Origin: JAQIBY01 sp964407055
GTDB lineage: Bacteria; Bacteroidota; Bacteroidia; Bacteroidales; ML635J-15
DNA length: 43,727 nt
Direction: 5' to 3'
Assembly (NCBI GenBank): GCA_964407055.1
Contig: CAYOUD010000002.1
Span: 1 to 43,727, forward strand
The position numbers and the translations under genes are program-made. Shown here one piece after another: positions 33,927 through 42,153 of this stretch. How positions within the stretch are numbered: position 1 is the stretch's first letter; every line of letters starts with the position of its first letter. Under the pieces are notes generated by a model. That model was not told the origin of the DNA and made no database searches. It saw only the letters and a program-made list of their open reading frames with translations.

Positions 33927-34229
33927 TTATTTTTGTCTTTGTTTTTCTTTGTATTTTCTGAGCTGTCTTCTCAGTGCTTGAGAGGTCTGATCCACAGCCT
34001 CTTCGAAGCTTTTAGCTTGCTTCTTTGCAAAGATATCTGTATTTCCAGGGATTTCAATTTTTATTTCGGCGACCTTGTTTTCTTCATGTTCTCCGTTCTC
34101 TAGACTAAGGGTAACATCAGCTCCTAGCATATCTGGAGCCACTTGCGACAATTTTTCAATACGACTCTCAATAAAATCAACTAATTTCTTGTCTGCATCA
34201 AAACGCAATGACTGTACTGCAATGTTCAT
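33927..34229 (-). CDS. hpf: Ribosome hibernation-promoting factor, short form
   Basis: 100 residues from the ATG at 34229 (MNIAVQSLRFDAD); the longer frame to 34256 is an extension into xerC. The HPF/RaiA fold is visible: DKKLVDFIESRIEKL (helix 1), VTLSLENGEHEENKVAEIKIEIPG (sheet), and SFEEAVDQTSQALRRQLRKYKEKQ (helix 2). It binds the 30S subunit and helps store inactive ribosomes. The C-terminal dimerisation domain of long HPF is absent. The start overlaps the xerC stop (ATGA) and is preceded by a perfect GGAGG at 34237-34241, seven bases away, which is unusually strong for this phylum. Confidence 0.92.
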   Translation of the reverse strand: MNIAVQSLRFDADKKLVDFIESRIEKLSQVAPDMLGADVTLSLENGEHEENKVAEIKIEIPGNTDIFAKKQAKSFEEAVDQTSQALRRQLRKYKEKQRQK

Positions 34230-35125
34230 AATCTTTCCTCCTTTTTTTCGGCCCATGGATGAGCCTGATGATAAACTTTTTTTAATTGCTCAAAACTATT
34301 ATGCGTATATACTTGTGTTGCTGCCAAGCTTGAATGGCCCAGCAAATCTTTTATTGCATTCAAATCTGCTCCGTGATTCAACATATGAGTGGCAAAGCTA
34401 TGCCGTAATATATGTGGGCTTTTCTTTTCAACACTGCTTATTTTACTTAAATAAAAATTCACTTTCCGATATAAAAACGCCGGATACAATTTTGCATCTT
34501 TATTTGTAACAAAAAACGGAGCATCTTTATTACATGAGAAACCCATATCTTTCTTAAAAGTTTCATAACGGGCTATAATTTTCATTAAAAAATCGCTGAT
34601 TGGAATTAGTCGTTCCTTGTTTCGTTTTCCAAGCACTTTTACCAACTTCTGATCCATATATAGATGGTCATGTGTCAGGTTAATCAGTTCTGACATTCGT
34701 ACTCCGGTATTATATATAAATTCAAGGATTAACAAATCCCGCAATTCGCTAAAATCTTCGGTACTGTCAGAAAGGATATTTTGAATTTTATTGATATGAG
34801 ACTCGGGAACAAACTCAGGCAACGATTTCTTAATTTTTGGAGCCTGCACTGTCAAGGTGGGATTGTGGATTACCCGACCTTGCTTTTGGAGATATCGATA
34901 AAATGAACGAAGTGTGCTCAGTTTTCGATTGACCGTTTTGGCTGAGTTTTTATCCATTAAACAAATAATCCAGGCACGGATTTCCTTTGCATCAAGGGTG
35001 TCTAATGCCTGGTCATTATCAATAGAAAAGTATTTATAAAATGCTTGTAAATCTTTCCGATATGCTTTTACTGTAAGTCTGGAATAACGTTTTTCAAATT
35101 CCAGATATTGAATAAATTTATCCAT
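34226..35125 (-). CDS. xerC: Tyrosine recombinase, XerC type
   Basis: 299 residues. The N-terminal SAM-like core-binding domain covers about 1-87. The catalytic domain carries Arg143 (NTGVRMSEL), Lys167 (VLGKRNKERLIP), His238 and Arg241 (HILRHSFATHML), His264 (LLGHSSL) and nucleophile Tyr273 (TQVYTH). All six residues of the family are present. With a partner it resolves chromosome dimers at dif. It is flanked by rpsU and hpf, a conserved Bacteroidota arrangement, rather than by mobile DNA, so a housekeeping role is likely. Its last four bases overlap the hpf start. Confidence 0.93.
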   Translation of the reverse strand: MDKFIQYLEFEKRYSRLTVKAYRKDLQAFYKYFSIDNDQALDTLDAKEIRAWIICLMDKNSAKTVNRKLSTLRSFYRYLQKQGRVIHNPTLTVQAPKIKKSLPEFVPESHINKIQNILSDSTEDFSELRDLLILEFIYNTGVRMSELINLTHDHLYMDQKLVKVLGKRNKERLIPISDFLMKIIARYETFKKDMGFSCNKDAPFFVTNKDAKLYPAFLYRKVNFYLSKISSVEKKSPHILRHSFATHMLNHGADLNAIKDLLGHSSLAATQVYTHNSFEQLKKVYHQAHPWAEKKEERL

Positions 35126-35199
35126 GTGCGATTTTTCAACAACAATCTGTAATTAAGTTTTACGTAAATTTCAGATTTTTGGTTACACATGACAGGAAA

Positions 35200-35391
35200 T
35201 TAATTATTCAGTTCCTGGAGTTTCTGAACGTATTTGGCATGTATCATTTGTTTACGTTTTACCATAGACGGTTTGGTAAATGCCTGACGATTTCTCAGTT
35301 CTTTAATAACTCCGGTTTTTTCAAATTTCCGTTTAAAGCGTTTTAACGCTCTGTCAATGTTTTCGCCTTCTTTTACAGGTACAATAATCAT
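35200..35391 (-). CDS. rpsU: 30S ribosomal protein S21
   Basis: 63 residues, basic. MIIVPVKEGENIDRALKRFKRKFEKTGVIKELRNRQAFTKPS is the standard S21 sequence; the tail KRKQMIHAKYVQKLQELNN is lysine-rich. S21 sits near the anti-Shine-Dalgarno end of 16S rRNA; in Bacteroidota it has been linked to hiding that sequence. It is the first gene behind a consensus promoter, 74 bases ahead of xerC. Confidence 0.96.
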   Translation of the reverse strand: MIIVPVKEGENIDRALKRFKRKFEKTGVIKELRNRQAFTKPSMVKRKQMIHAKYVQKLQELNN

Positions 35392-35425
35392 ATTGTTTCT
35401 TTTTTAATTATTCATTTTGGGAGCG

Positions 35426-35457
35426 CAAAACTAAACATTTATTTTCAAAAAATCAAA
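35426..35457 (-). promoter_or_regulatory. Promoter of rpsU-xerC-hpf
   Basis: Minus strand: TTTG (35454-35457), a 20-base spacer and TAGTTTTG (35426-35433). The -7 element ends 34 bases upstream of the rpsU start. The -33 element lies six bases past the stop codon of the preceding HhH gene, and no terminator separates them. Confidence 0.8.
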
Positions 35458-35462
35458 TATTT

Positions 35463-36575
35463 TTACTCTGTACTTAAATATGGATGAATTTTATTGAATG
35501 TACTGTCCGAGATAAGTTTGTTTTGCCGGAGTTCTTCAATGCTCTGAATCTCTCCTTTAAATTCCCGAAAATTCATGATGGCCTTTACTTCTTTTATGTT
35601 GAGATATGGATGTCGTAACAAATCAGAAAATTCAGCCTGATTTACCGGAATTTTAGTAATTGTATTAGAATCAATCTGAATGTTTTCCGTAAGTATTTGG
35701 TGAATTTCGCGGGTCATATCATATACCTCAAGCAACTGCTCATGATTTACATAACCGCCCAGCAACTTTCGATACGACAATATTTTCGATGCCGTTGATG
35801 AACTAATTCCTTCGATGCGAACTAAATCTTTAAACTCACATTGATTCAGGCCTGGTATCTCTTGTGTCACATTGTTTTCTGTTGTAGATTCCGGGAAAAC
35901 CAGATAGGCGCTAAGTTCATTCAAAAGCGCTGTATCAATTCCATAAATTTGCTGAATATCTTTAACTGTAAGAAATCCGGCTCCTGAACTTCGAAAGTTT
36001 ACCCATCGCTCTGCAATGTACTCAGGAAATCCGAGCAAAATAATACTATCTTTTGATATAACATTCGGATTAAAGGCAAAGCGCTCAAATTGCTGTCCAT
36101 CGGACTGTTCATCGTCAAAACGGATGTAAGCTTCAATTGTCTCGAAAAACTCCTCATCCATAGTGTACAATTTCTTCAAATCTTCGGTCTGATAAAAAAA
36201 TCCTCCGGCTTTACGATAATTTATGATATTGTCAATTAATGCATCACTAAACCCAAGCGTTTTCATTAAATCTTTTGAGGCTTTATTCGGATTGAAATCA
36301 AATTTTTCTGTCTGCATATTAAAAGCATACCTATCATTATCTGATTGATGCTGCTGATAGTTTTTACGCCTTCCAGCAGATTCTTCTATCAATTCGGATT
36401 CAAACCTGTCAATATCACTTTCATAAGCAGAAAAATCGATTGCTTCTTTATTCTGATTCCACGGCTGAAACACCTTTAATCCAATGGTAATCAGCAATAT
36501 TGCAACTAAAATGACAACTCCCCGTTTTTCACGTGAAGTAAAATCTAATATATCTTTCCATCGTTGGGATTTCAT
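35463..36575 (-). CDS. Membrane-anchored protein with four helix-hairpin-helix repeats
   Basis: 370 residues. A basic N-terminus and one transmembrane helix (about 18-36, GVVILVAILLITIGLKVF) suggest an N-in, C-out anchor. A charged linker (about 40-85) leads to four ComEA-like helix-hairpin-helix units: about 91-150 (NPNKASKDLMKTLGF, IINYRKAGGF), 167-227 (NPNVISKDSIILLGF), 242-303 (NQCEFKDLVRIEGISSSTASKILSYRKLLGG) and 309-370 (NQAEFSDLLRHPYL). This repeat binds DNA in ComEA. The exported side would fit DNA uptake, but no other competence gene is adjacent. It overlaps the AGCS transporter gene by one base. Confidence 0.82.
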   Translation of the reverse strand: MKSQRWKDILDFTSREKRGVVILVAILLITIGLKVFQPWNQNKEAIDFSAYESDIDRFESELIEESAGRRKNYQQHQSDNDRYAFNMQTEKFDFNPNKASKDLMKTLGFSDALIDNIINYRKAGGFFYQTEDLKKLYTMDEEFFETIEAYIRFDDEQSDGQQFERFAFNPNVISKDSIILLGFPEYIAERWVNFRSSGAGFLTVKDIQQIYGIDTALLNELSAYLVFPESTTENNVTQEIPGLNQCEFKDLVRIEGISSSTASKILSYRKLLGGYVNHEQLLEVYDMTREIHQILTENIQIDSNTITKIPVNQAEFSDLLRHPYLNIKEVKAIMNFREFKGEIQSIEELRQNKLISDSTFNKIHPYLSTE

Positions 36576-37987
36576 TAATAAAGCGTTTTTGTTTCTTTCA
36601 TTGCTGCGAAATATTTATCGACCTCCTGCTTCATGACAGGAGCCAGCAATATTAACCCGATAAGATTAGGAATCGTCATAAAAGTAATTACCATATCCAC
36701 AAAACTCCACACCAAATCAAGTCTACCGACTGCTCCCAGAAGAACAAACAAACTGTAAAAATAATAATACGGTTTGATTGCTTTTTCGCCGATAAGATAT
36801 TGCACGGCGCGGGTTCCATAATATGACCAGCTAATAATTGTTGAAAAGGCAAAAAGCATTAGCCCGATTGTCACAACATGTTTAGCAATCTGTCCCATTT
36901 GGATTTTCGCCAGCCCGGTTTCAAATCCTAAAAGGGTCATTCTGACACCTTCTTCACCTGATTTCCAGGCTCCGGTAGTAATAATCACGAGGGCAGTCAT
37001 TGTACAAATTATAATGGTATCAACCAAAGGCTCGATGGATGCAACAAGTCCTTCCCTGACGGGATATTCAGTTTTTGCGGCGGCATGTGCCATTGGTGAT
37101 GAACCTTGTCCTGCTTCATTAGAGAATAGACCACGCCTGACACCCATGAGCATTGTCATGATAAATGCAGAACCGACAAATCCTCCGGTTGCAGCGGTTC
37201 CTGTAAATGCATTGCGAAAGATTAAACCAAAAGCGGGCAATATCTGGTCATAATTCATGCCGATAATTAACAAAGAAAGCAACACATAGAAGATTGCCAT
37301 AATCGGCACCAGACGTGATGTTACATTAGCGATGCGTTTTAATCCTCCAACGACAATCAATAAAACAAATCCGGTAATAACTAAAGCTGACACCAATTTT
37401 GGAATTTGGTAGGTGTCCAGCAATGCCTCAGCCATGGAGTTTGACTGAGCCATATTTCCAGTTCCGAGTGAGCACAATACTGCTGCAATTGCAAAGACAG
37501 TTGCAAGTACAGTTGCTGTTTTTCCGATTTTTGGTTTCAGTGCTTTCAGATAGTACATTGGTCCACCTGAAACCGTTCCGTCAGAATTTATGACGCGATA
37601 CTTTACGGCTAAGGTGTTTTCTACAAGTTTCAGTATCATTCCAAAAAAAGCAGTTACCCACATCCAAAAAATAGCTCCCGGTCCACCATATAAAATAGCA
37701 AGGCTTACTCCAACAATATTTCCGGTGCCAACGGTTGCAGAAAGCGCAGTTGTTAAAGCCTTAAAATGATTGACATCTCCTTTATCTTTCTTATTATCAA
37801 ATTTTCCGGCAATAATCCGAAAAGTATGTCCTATTCGTGTGAGTTGCAGGAGTCTAAGCTTAATGGTAAAAAATATCCCGACAGGTATTAAGAGTACAAT
37901 AATCAAAACCCCTCCGATATAACTATTATACCAGTCAATTCCACTATGCAATGCTTGTAAAAACGAATCTATCCAGTTTGCCTCCAT
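36575..37987 (-). CDS. Sodium:alanine symporter, AGCS family
   Basis: 470 residues from the ATG at 37987 (MEANWIDSF); a frame to 38026 would overlap the upstream gene. About ten hydrophobic helices are visible. The AGCS signature is recognisable in FKALTTALSATVGTGNIVGVSLAILYGGPGAIFWMWVTAFFGM (about 75-118). GGPMYYL and RRGLFSNEAGQGSSPMAHAAA follow. The family imports alanine or glycine with Na+ or H+ across the inner membrane. It lies 10 bases after the NSS transporter gene and overlaps the HhH gene (TAATG), so all three form one operon. Confidence 0.92.
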   Translation of the reverse strand: MEANWIDSFLQALHSGIDWYNSYIGGVLIIVLLIPVGIFFTIKLRLLQLTRIGHTFRIIAGKFDNKKDKGDVNHFKALTTALSATVGTGNIVGVSLAILYGGPGAIFWMWVTAFFGMILKLVENTLAVKYRVINSDGTVSGGPMYYLKALKPKIGKTATVLATVFAIAAVLCSLGTGNMAQSNSMAEALLDTYQIPKLVSALVITGFVLLIVVGGLKRIANVTSRLVPIMAIFYVLLSLLIIGMNYDQILPAFGLIFRNAFTGTAATGGFVGSAFIMTMLMGVRRGLFSNEAGQGSSPMAHAAAKTEYPVREGLVASIEPLVDTIIICTMTALVIITTGAWKSGEEGVRMTLLGFETGLAKIQMGQIAKHVVTIGLMLFAFSTIISWSYYGTRAVQYLIGEKAIKPYYYFYSLFVLLGAVGRLDLVWSFVDMVITFMTIPNLIGLILLAPVMKQEVDKYFAAMKETKTLY

Positions 37988-37997
37988 ACACAAGGTT

Positions 37998-39365
37998 CTA
38001 ATTTCCGCCAAACACACCAATTCCATTTAAAAAAACGAGCAAAATTGCAATTGGAGCAAGATATCGGAGGATAAAAATAAATATTTTCAGTAATTTCATT
38101 TTAATTGTGCCCTGATTAGTAACCTCATCGGCGATAATTTTCGAACCAAGTATCCATCCCAGAAAAATCACAATAAAGACACCACCTAAGGGCAGCAAAA
38201 AATTTGCAGACAACCAGTCTAAATTATCAAAAATTGTTTTCCCAAACAATTTGAATTCACTTAGTTCAGAAAATGAAAGGGTCGCCAAACCACCGAGCAC
38301 AGATATTGCAACGGCGAATAAGATTGTTGCTTTTCTTCGTGTCATTTTCAATTCTTCAATTGCCCAGGCAACGACAACCTCCAGCAGTGAAATTGTTGAT
38401 GTAAGCGCTGCAACTGTCAGTAATAAGAAGAAAAATACCCCGAAGATATATCCGCCCGGCATTTGCTGAAAGATATTCGGCAGAACCTGAAAAACCAAGC
38501 CTGTACCGGCATCAGGTTGTACGCCGAAAGCAAATACGGCAGGGAAAATCATTACTCCGGCGAGGATTGCAATTCCGGTGTCTGCCAATGCAATTTGAAA
38601 CGTTGTGCTCGGTAAGTGATTATCTTTTTGGACATAAGAGCCGTAAGTGATTAATGCACCCATACCGATACTCATAGAAAAGAATGCTTGTCCAAGTGCT
38701 TCGAGCACAACATTACCATTAATTTTAGAGAAATCAGGTTTAAACAAGAACCGAAGTCCTTCGCCTGCTCCATCAAGTGTTACAGATCTCACACACATAA
38801 TAACAATGAGCAAGACCAGCATTGGCATAAGCAATTTTGTGTATTTTTCAATTCCTTTTTGAACGCCACCAAGAATAACTGCAGCAGTTAAGCCCATAAA
38901 AAGCAATTGCCACAAAAGCGGACGGGCAGTACTGTGTTGAAACGAATCGAACATTCCACTAATTTCAGCGGCATTTTTACCGGAAAATCCGTTACCAATT
39001 GCCTGAATCAGATATTCCAGAGTCCATCCGGCAATCGTAGTGTAAAATGATAGAATAACAAATGCTGAAATAATCCCCATGACACCGACCAACCACCAGA
39101 CAGAGCCGGGAGCCAGTTTTTTGAATGCTCCGAGTGCATTTGACTGTGATCGTCTCCCGATAATAAATTCAGCGAGCATTACAGAAACACCAATTGTTAA
39201 AATAAATCCCAGATAAATTAACAAAAAGGCACCACCGCCATTCTCCCCTACCACATAGGGGAATCTCCAGATATTACCTAAACCAACTGCGGAACCTGCA
39301 GCTGCTGCGACTACACCGAATTTTGAAGTAAACCCGTCACGAGAACTCGGAATATTACCTGTCAT
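37998..39365 (-). CDS. Sodium-dependent transporter, NSS (SNF) family
   Basis: 455 residues, LeuT-like. The first helix carries the sodium/substrate motif GSAVGLGNIWRFPYVVGENGGGAFLLIYL (about 24-52). Roughly eleven helices follow, among them FFSMSIGMGALITYGSYVQ for helix 6. Eleven- or twelve-helix bacterial NSS proteins import amino acids with Na+. The substrate is not defined. It is the first gene behind a consensus promoter and is followed by the AGCS symporter, so the pair may import related amino acids. Confidence 0.92.
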   Translation of the reverse strand: MTGNIPSSRDGFTSKFGVVAAAAGSAVGLGNIWRFPYVVGENGGGAFLLIYLGFILTIGVSVMLAEFIIGRRSQSNALGAFKKLAPGSVWWLVGVMGIISAFVILSFYTTIAGWTLEYLIQAIGNGFSGKNAAEISGMFDSFQHSTARPLLWQLLFMGLTAAVILGGVQKGIEKYTKLLMPMLVLLIVIMCVRSVTLDGAGEGLRFLFKPDFSKINGNVVLEALGQAFFSMSIGMGALITYGSYVQKDNHLPSTTFQIALADTGIAILAGVMIFPAVFAFGVQPDAGTGLVFQVLPNIFQQMPGGYIFGVFFFLLLTVAALTSTISLLEVVVAWAIEELKMTRRKATILFAVAISVLGGLATLSFSELSEFKLFGKTIFDNLDWLSANFLLPLGGVFIVIFLGWILGSKIIADEVTNQGTIKMKLLKIFIFILRYLAPIAILLVFLNGIGVFGGN

Positions 39366-39392
39366 AGTTTAGTTTAATTTCAAAACAAAAAT

Positions 39393-39423
39393 CAAAGTTA
39401 ATAATTTATCAATGTAAATCAAG
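39393..39423 (-). promoter_or_regulatory. Promoter of the NSS-AGCS-HhH operon
   Basis: Minus strand: CTTG (39420-39423, one mismatch to TTTG), a 19-base spacer and TAACTTTG (39393-39400). The -7 element ends 27 bases upstream of the transporter start. Confidence 0.75.
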
Positions 39424-39500
39424 GCAACTACTTTATGACAAAGCTAATAAAGCAATGTACAGCGAAATTTATTCAATACGAAAACTTCATATTTCCCTGA

Positions 39501-39531
39501 ATAACAAGACTTTTTAAAAGTCCTTTGTTAT
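39501..39531. repeat. Imperfect inverted repeat
   Basis: ATAACAA and GACTTTT on the left pair with AAAAGTC and TTGTTAT on the right, with a two-base bulge. It lies between the fba terminator and the NSS promoter. It may be a second, weaker terminator or a binding site. Nothing else is seen in the 228-base gap. Confidence 0.4.
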
Positions 39532-39545
39532 GAAATAATGTCACC

Positions 39546-39571
39546 AAAAAGAGCCGTTTTTTTACGGCTCT
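39546..39571 (-). terminator. Intrinsic terminator of fba
   Basis: Arms AGAGCCGT (39550-39557) and ACGGCTCT (39564-39571) with a 6-base loop. On the minus strand the stem is followed by a short T run (39546-39550). It lies 23 bases after the aldolase stop codon. Confidence 0.8.
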
Positions 39572-39593
39572 CAATTTTTTAAGTTTTAAAAGG

Positions 39594-40673
39594 CTAATAT
39601 TGATTAATGCAATTCAAATCATCAAAAGCCAATTTGACTCGCTCTTTCATTGAGTCTTCAGCGGCTCTCAACCATTTTCGCGGATCATAATATTTTTTAT
39701 TGGGTTTATCTTCTCCATCCGGATTCCCAATTTGCCCTTGCAGATATGCTTCATTCGCCAAATAATATTCACGAACGCCATTCCAGAAAGCCCACTGGGT
39801 ATCTGTATCAATATTCATTTTGATAACTCCGTACGTTATTGCTTCACGAATTTGCTCCTGAGATGAACCGGATCCTCCGTGGAAAACAAAATTAATCGGA
39901 TTTTCGGCAGTATTAAATTTTTTCTGAATATACTCCTGTGAATTTTTTAGAATAATCGGTTCTAAACGCACATTTCCGGGTTTATAAACACCGTGTACAT
40001 TTCCGAATGAGGCTGCAATTGTAAATTTATCGCTAATCTGATGCAACTCATTGTATGCATAAGCAACATCTTCAGGTTGTGTGTACAGCTTGGTATTTTC
40101 AATATCCTCATTATCAACACCATCTTCTTCGCCACCGGTAACTCCAAGTTCAATTTCAAGAGTCATCCCGATTTTATCCATGCGATTTAGATATTTTTTG
40201 CAGGTTTGCACATTTTCTTCAAGCTCTTCAGCGGAAAGGTCAATCATGTGAGATGAAAACAATGGTTTTCCGTAGGCTTCGAAAAACTCCTCACCGGCAT
40301 CAAGCATACCATCAATCCATGGCAACAATTTTTTCGCTGCATGGTCGGTATGCAAAATCACAGGCACCTCATACAACTCTGCCAAATGGTGAATATGTTG
40401 AGCTGCTGAAACGGAGCCTGCAACAGAACCCATTTGATTCTCATTGGACAAGCCCATTCCTGCAAAAAAATGAGCTCCACCATTGGATAATTGAATAATT
40501 ACTGGAGAATTAACTTCTTTTGCAGCTTCTAGCACTGCGTTTGCTGAATCAGTTCCGACAATGTTAACTGCTGGAATAGCATACTGGTTCTCTCTTGCAT
40601 GCTCAAAGATTTTTTGCACATCATCACCGGTTGCCACTCCGGCTTGAATTGTATTTGAAAGTTTTACAGACAT
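39594..40673 (-). CDS. fbaA: Class II fructose-bisphosphate aldolase
   Basis: 359 residues, the long class IIA form. It cleaves or forms fructose 1,6-bisphosphate in glycolysis and gluconeogenesis. The catalytic Asp110 and zinc ligand His111 stand in VILHTDHAAKK. SSHMIDLSAEELEENV follows, then VTGGEEDGVDNE (about 174-185), FGNVHGVYKPG with the second His, and VFHGGSGSSQEQI with the third. NMDTD-like NIDTDTQWAF near 280 completes the site. It stands alone between a promoter and a terminator. Confidence 0.95.
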   Translation of the reverse strand: MSVKLSNTIQAGVATGDDVQKIFEHARENQYAIPAVNIVGTDSANAVLEAAKEVNSPVIIQLSNGGAHFFAGMGLSNENQMGSVAGSVSAAQHIHHLAELYEVPVILHTDHAAKKLLPWIDGMLDAGEEFFEAYGKPLFSSHMIDLSAEELEENVQTCKKYLNRMDKIGMTLEIELGVTGGEEDGVDNEDIENTKLYTQPEDVAYAYNELHQISDKFTIAASFGNVHGVYKPGNVRLEPIILKNSQEYIQKKFNTAENPINFVFHGGSGSSQEQIREAITYGVIKMNIDTDTQWAFWNGVREYYLANEAYLQGQIGNPDGEDKPNKKYYDPRKWLRAAEDSMKERVKLAFDDLNCINQY

Positions 40674-40695
40674 TATATAAATGTTTTGATTTTTT

Positions 40696-40703
40696 CAAAA
40701 TTA
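40696..40703 (-). promoter_or_regulatory. Probable -7 element of the fba promoter
   Basis: Minus-strand TAATTTTG fits TAnnTTTG and ends 22 bases before the aldolase ATG. At 19 bases upstream there is TTTA rather than TTTG, so the -33 match is partial. Confidence 0.55.
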
Positions 40704-40778
40704 CATAATTTATGTGTGACTTAAAAAAAACTTTTGGCGGGAAATTTGCAAAAAGCTTCTGTATGTCAAATTTTCAAA

Positions 40779-40811
40779 CCCCGGGTTACGCTCGGCCCTC
40801 GCTTCCCCGGG
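40779..40811. repeat. REP-like GC-rich palindrome
   Basis: CCCCGGG occurs at 40779-40785 and again at 40805-40811. The self-complementary CCCGGG cores can pair with each other across about 20 bases of GC-rich sequence. This contrasts with the AT-rich surroundings. Such elements are mobilised by RAYT transposases in other genomes; no transposase gene is in the window. Confidence 0.5.
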
Positions 40812-40822
40812 CTATTAAAATT

Positions 40823-40839
40823 AGACCCTTTTAGGGTCT
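40823..40839 (-). terminator. Hairpin downstream of the endonuclease gene
   Basis: Arms AGACCCT (40823-40829) and AGGGTCT (40833-40839) around TTT. On the minus strand it is followed by AATTTTAAT, and on the plus strand by TTTAA. It may end the minus-strand transcript from 41086-43593, although it is 247 bases away. It may instead belong to the adjacent REP-like element. Confidence 0.45.
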
Positions 40840-41085
40840 TTTAACTGGTATGAAAACTCTAATTTCCCAAGTTAATCGCATGAATAATACGGGTTAGAAC
40901 CCTGATAAGCGATGCAATGCGATGTGTTGAGCTCAGTCGAAATGAGCATTTTGTCAAACTGGATTCAACAGAAATCATTTCAATTTATGAATTTCCAAGA
41001 ATTAAAACAAAATTTGGGTCATGTAATGCACAAAACAGGAAAAATCGAATTACAAGAACTAACTATCTATTAGAAGTCTCCTTAG

Positions 41086-42141
41086 TTAATCCGCCAGCTT
41101 TTCGTTTTTAAAGAAATCAATATAAACTGGTAAATGATCTGAAAAGCCTCCATGATGCCTGTACCCGATATAGGTTCGATTCGGGATTTTTCCGGTGTAT
41201 TTCTCATCATCTTCATACAAGAAATCTTCCATAAAAACGGAAGCATGATTTAAAGATGTCTGTAATGTCTGAGATTTATTCAAAAAGTTTCCTGAGACAA
41301 TTAGCTGATCAAGCACGCCCCACTCTCCATGGTATTTATGTGAGCCTTGTTTTTTACTAAATTGTAGATAATAAGACAAATTATATAATAATTCATTTCG
41401 AGCTTTATCATAATTTTCTGTTTTTGCACGCAAATTTTCAGTTAAGGATTTATTGTCTGGATAATCATTCAAATCACCGGAAATTAAAATGTTTGGATTC
41501 TTATCGGCATAAAAAACCGAATCCACGTGTTTTCGTAAAACCGATGCAGCACGCATGCGTTTTTCTTCTGTCTCTAACTGTCCGCCCCATCGTGAAGGCC
41601 AATGATTTACATACACATGAATTGTATCAACAGAATAAACAACGCCTTTCACGTATAAAATATCCCGCGTTGACCGCTGGTTTCCCGGAAAACGAACTGG
41701 AATTTTCGCTTGAATTAACGGCTCAAATGCACTTTCACGATATAACAGTCCCACATCAATTCCACGGGAATCAGGCGATTCGAAATGAATGATTTTATAA
41801 CCGGCATTGTATAATGGAGTTCGTGAAATCAAATCTTCCAGCACTTTACGGTTCTCAATTTCACACAATCCAATAATTTCAGGCGATTTCCATCCTCCAA
41901 CTGCAGTAATAACCTGATAGATTTTAAAGAGTTTGTCTTTATAGCGATACTTATTCCAGAATTTGCCTTCGTTGGGGAGAAACTCCTGATCATTTTTCTC
42001 AGTATCGTCTTCTGTATCAAACAAATTTTCAACATTGTAAAACATGTAACGAAAACTGCGTTCCGGGCTTTCATTTTCTGACTGAGCAGCAGCTTGGAGC
42101 GCAAGACTTGTCAGGAGTATAAAAATTAAATGTCGCATCAT
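41086..42141 (-). CDS. Exported endonuclease/exonuclease/phosphatase-family protein
   Basis: 351 residues. A signal peptide (1-20, LQAAAQ) precedes an EEP domain (about 31-345). Motifs are FYNVENLFD (about 34-42), IIGLCEIENRKVL with the metal-binding Glu, HVYVNHWPSR with a catalytic His, ISGDLNDYPDN with Asp/Asn, and the final GGFSDHLPVY with Asp-His. The whole catalytic set is present. Members cleave phosphodiesters in nucleic acids or lipids; substrate here is unknown. An exported nuclease could scavenge phosphate or nucleotides. It starts 12 bases after the lipoprotein gene ends. Two adjacent ATGs (42141, 42138) are possible starts. Confidence 0.87.
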   Translation of the reverse strand: MMRHLIFILLTSLALQAAAQSENESPERSFRYMFYNVENLFDTEDDTEKNDQEFLPNEGKFWNKYRYKDKLFKIYQVITAVGGWKSPEIIGLCEIENRKVLEDLISRTPLYNAGYKIIHFESPDSRGIDVGLLYRESAFEPLIQAKIPVRFPGNQRSTRDILYVKGVVYSVDTIHVYVNHWPSRWGGQLETEEKRMRAASVLRKHVDSVFYADKNPNILISGDLNDYPDNKSLTENLRAKTENYDKARNELLYNLSYYLQFSKKQGSHKYHGEWGVLDQLIVSGNFLNKSQTLQTSLNHASVFMEDFLYEDDEKYTGKIPNRTYIGYRHHGGFSDHLPVYIDFFKNEKLAD

Positions 42142-42153
42142 AATTTCATTGTC

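Larger units (their letters stand above)
40704..41085. other. Repeat-bearing intergenic region
   Basis: About 380 bases without a supported gene. It holds a GC-rich CCCCGGG palindrome pair (40779-40811), a perfect 7-bp hairpin (40823-40839), and GTTGAGCTCAGTCGAAA (about 40926-40942), a phrase I associate with dispersed repeats in this phylum. A plus-strand frame from 40942 to 41073 (43 codons, including MNFQELKQNLGHVMH) has protein-like composition but no visible support. It could be a remnant of a lost gene. Confidence 0.4.

Noticed and set aside
34226..35125. The tyrosine recombinase as an integrase of a mobile element.
   Set aside because: It is flanked by rpsU and hpf, with no attachment-site repeats or cargo, and matches XerC length and motifs.
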